Below, piece after piece: positions 60,851-64,000 of a stretch of 64,000 nt of DNA. The notes beneath the pieces were generated by a model. That model was not told the origin of the DNA, made no database searches, and worked only from the letters and a program-made list of their open reading frames with translations. Position 1 is the first letter of the stretch, and the number at the start of each line of letters is the position of its first letter. The stretch is from Lingula anatina (taxonomy: Eukaryota > Brachiopoda > Lingulata > Lingulida > Lingulidae), in contig NW_019775869.1 in the NCBI RefSeq assembly GCF_001039355.2, positions 567,268 through 631,267 on the forward strand, read 5' to 3'. A program made the position numbers and the translations under genes.

Positions 60851-63800
60851 GTAAGTGTGGCCTCTTGAAATCATTCAATAAAGATGAGGCTATGAGGTAC
60901 ATGTTGCTTAATTGTTTGAAGATTATCACAAAACAAATTCTTGAGAGTTCAAAGTACTTAGCCTACAAAGGCATTTCTCCTTCATGTCAAAACTCCCTCC
61001 TCTGCTAAATGAAAAATGGATAGATATTCTGCTTTTATTTATTTTTTTCAAGTGTTGCCTGATTGATTATCTGTATAAACTTGACAGTATATTTATTGAT
61101 AACCATATGATACTATGTGAATTATATAACTTAACACCTTACAAGTTCTAACCATTGCATAGGGAATACAATACAATGATATCCAGTTGACAGTGAGATT
61201 TTTAAAAGTCAGTTTATTGTATTAAAGACTGTGTATGAGACAACAATGATAGAGACTTGTGCACTAAATTTAGTTCCCATTGTTTCCCCATTGATTTCTC
61301 AGCATGTTGTCCAGTTACAGCCCAGAATTTTTCTTTGTTTTTGTTTTTGTATTTTTTCCTTTTTTTTTTCATGGCACCTGGAAACTGCGGTCTATGGCAC
61401 TTTTCTAAATTGATTGAGACGTTGGGTCTCTTTTCATTTCCCTTTTTGAACTTTGAACTACAAAACGAACTTGTGAATTTTTTCATTTGAAGATATCAAT
61501 TTTTGAGAAATACCCTAACCTGAATGAGTCTTATGAATTGCTGCAGAAAACTTGTCTCTGGTTTAAAGAAAGGTTTTCTGCATTACCCATTATTTTATCT
61601 CACACTTTGCTGAATTTTAAGGCACATCATTATAGTGTAGCGTTAAAAAAGGAAAAAACAAGTTTTTATGAGAGGTCACTAAGAAGGAGCATGGTGCCAT
61701 GGTTGCGATTTGTCATCAAACCTGACTCTAATCACGAGATGATGGGCAAACGCGTCAACTCTATTCTGTGGAAGGTTTGTTGCATGTATAGCTCTATGGC
61801 CTGTGGCTGAAACCTGCTCCATTGTTTTGTCTTACCTGTTGTCAGAATTACTCGACACCTGTGCAGTTGTCAAAAAATCTTTTATGTTCATTCCAAATAA
61901 CTTCATAAATTATAAGCGATTTTTATTGACACAGCTCTGAGAAGCTGTTTCACCACCATGTTTGTCCATTTTTGAAGTGAACAGATGGAAGAGAAGCATG
62001 AAAACAGGTCTGTGATGAAGACGGGGAAGTTTTCACCGAGTTTTAGATAAAGCATTAGTATATGATCTGCTGTCAACAAATGGTTATAAATTATATGCAA
62101 TACAATTCTCATATCCCTCCTGAGTGAAGCTATATATAAATAATTCAAGAATTATGGTGTTTGCTTGAAGTTTAAGTAGATCAATGTGGAGATGTGTTTC
62201 ATGTAATCCCCAGCCCTTGTAAACACGTCATTGACAAGTTTGAGAGTGATTTGTTGCCAACATAAACCATTGCAAACTTTTTTATTAATTTTTTCTAATT
62301 CCCTTGCTCATTTATCATTCACCTGAAGCATGTTAGTGATATCCCTGTCATTCTAAGTCTACAAAGGGGATAAACCTACATGTTCTATCACTTCGGCTCA
62401 ATTTTCAAATGCATGACTTTTCTGCACTGGCCCCCTACCTCAAATTTAAAAAAGGATTTTGCTCTTAAGAAATACCTTTTATGTAATATGTCATTTTTCA
62501 TGGTAAGACTTCTGAATAATGGTTGCACAGTTTAATTTTTTCCTGAAATTTTTTTTAAATAATATTTTTTTGTTGTTGCACAGTTCATCCTCTTCATTAC
62601 TTTGCACAGGAGCAGTGTTACACATAAACACACATGCTCAGGTTGAGAATCTGTCATTTAGTCTTATCTCACACGGCTTCCATTGTTACTTATATAATGA
62701 CAATTGGGAGTGAGTAGGCAAGGATCTTTTTATGAAGGAAATAAAGAAAGCACATTAGTCTTTGATGTGAGTGGTTAACAGCCATGTAAAAATTTTCCAA
62801 CAATTGTTCTGCCACTACATGTCAGTTTGTAAGTTGAAAGGTCTAAATTTCATGAAGTTCCCTTGCTGAATGCCAAAAAAGGCGGTTTTATCCTGAAGAT
62901 TAGTGGCAAAATCTGAAATGTATGTTTAAAATATTCATTTATCATATTAAAGATGAAAAGGCAACTCCACCTGTATAATAAAACTGGGAACTTTCAAACT
63001 TGGTAACTCTCCAAAAACATAACAAAGATGATGTTTCTACGGCTAATTTATGTGTTTCTGAAGATGCAGCAAAAATGTATTATGCAACACTCTTTATGTT
63101 AAGACTGATTTTCAAGTGCCTTTAAGTACTGTTAATGTATTATTCAGTTTCATGAAAGTAACACATGAATCATGTTAGAATACTTCTCTAGATCAGTGAG
63201 CATGTCACAATTCATCACATAGGCAATAGTATTCATAGAAACTCACCACAACTTGGGAATTATAGATCATTATACAGTCAGTTGCATAAAATTCTTAGTC
63301 CTAAGTACTGTTTAAGTGGCGGTATTTGTTTGATGTGGTAATGTGTACACCTTTTAATACATACATATGTGACTTTAATTCATGTCATGTTGCCACTATT
63401 TAGAGGCTACAAATTAACTGTCAGCTTCTGAACTCTGGATAATGAGTCAAATTGTCCATGAAGGTAAGAATCAAGGAGCAAGGAAACGTTTAACCCCCTA
63501 TTGTTCATGGGTCACTCTTTGTTGGGCCTCTTCTCCAGCAATAACTAACGGAGAATTAATGCGATCTATATGGCAAGAGGAATGAAAATAAGATGTTATG
63601 CAATTTCAGTTTGGTTAGTTGAATATCAATAATGTGTTTGGCCACGACTTCCCAGCACCTTCAATAAACCATTTATTTTACTCTCTGGTGGGGAGATGCC
63701 TACATTATCCAATTGTCATACCAAGTGGAGAGAATCGTCTGCTGATTATGTACATGGTGTAAGTCCAGGATAGTTTTGTTTTGTGTTTATACCCAGAGGC

Positions 63801-64000
63801 ATAGGAGCACTAACCGAATTTGGCGGATGAACACAAATCTCTGACAATAAATGGCAGCTTTATGCCTGGTTTAACTCTTTTTTTGTTGAGGTGTCTTTAA
63901 TTTGAATCATTTAGCAACTCCTTAGAGCACTAAAACCATAAACATCTGCCCAGTTTACTGTTTAATATTATAGCTCTCTATATTTTTCTGACCACACCAA
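60851..64000 (+). other. Second coding intron of the TMTC2-like gene, runs off the window
   Basis: After the GTAAGT donor at 60851 no segment resembling the next part of a TMTC protein appears before the window ends. A 107-aa open frame (61487-61810) has no splice support on its left side and no family resemblance. 63440-63760 is motif-dense unique DNA that may be regulatory. Confidence 0.65.

Noticed and set aside
61487-61810. 107-aa plus-strand open frame after the second TMTC2-like exon
   Set aside because: It does not resemble the next segment of TMTC proteins, starts in intron-like sequence without an acceptor that would join in phase, and matches no family I know.
1-64000. tRNA, rRNA and CRISPR-like arrays
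   Set aside because: Scanning by eye showed no cloverleaf with a GGTTCGAAT-type arm, no rRNA core and no regularly spaced direct repeats other than microsatellites. A tRNAscan or Rfam search would be needed to exclude small ncRNAs.

Overview
The window is a piece of an AT-rich, intron-rich animal genome: GT-AG introns, single-copy metazoan genes, many short inverted-repeat transposons, and microsatellites. Nothing prokaryotic or viral was seen. The genome looks highly heterozygous and was apparently assembled from unmerged haplotype contigs. A marine invertebrate fits the gene sequences and the transposon style, but I cannot name the species from the sequence alone.

Layout. 302-6410 (+): last 16 coding exons of tubulin-folding cofactor D (TBCD); the 5' part lies left of the window. 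6411-12945: TBCD 3'UTR, then gene-poor DNA full of small TIR elements. 12946-17731: two successive local tandem duplications joined by single Ns, best read as allelic contigs placed end to end; a 215-bp MITE is present in one copy and absent from the other. 17732-24244: mostly non-coding, with an 83-N gap, two more copies of the same MITE family, and a doubtful small spliced gene on the minus strand. 24245-26610 (-): a two-exon ankyrin-repeat/SOCS-box protein of 711 aa, with a probable noncoding first exon ending at 29192. 27538-31448: a nest of MITEs, including a 1.1-kb CpG-rich TIR element with internal motif arrays. 31878-42536 (+): complete 14-exon PYROXD1 orthologue of 498 aa. 42537-46454: intergenic. 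46455 to the right edge (+): the first two coding exons of a TMTC2-like O-mannosyltransferase, separated by a 13.7-kb intron; the rest lies off the window.

The genes are unrelated in function: tubulin folding, probable ubiquitin-ligase substrate adaptor, flavin oxidoreductase, ER glycosyltransferase. They are ordinary genomic neighbours, not a pathway. I found no credible new biological system. The more interesting material is the mobile DNA, namely several non-autonomous families with readable ends and target-site duplications, and the evidence of haplotype duplication in the assembly. All exon boundaries were read by eye from splice signals, reading phase and family resemblance, not from an alignment program.
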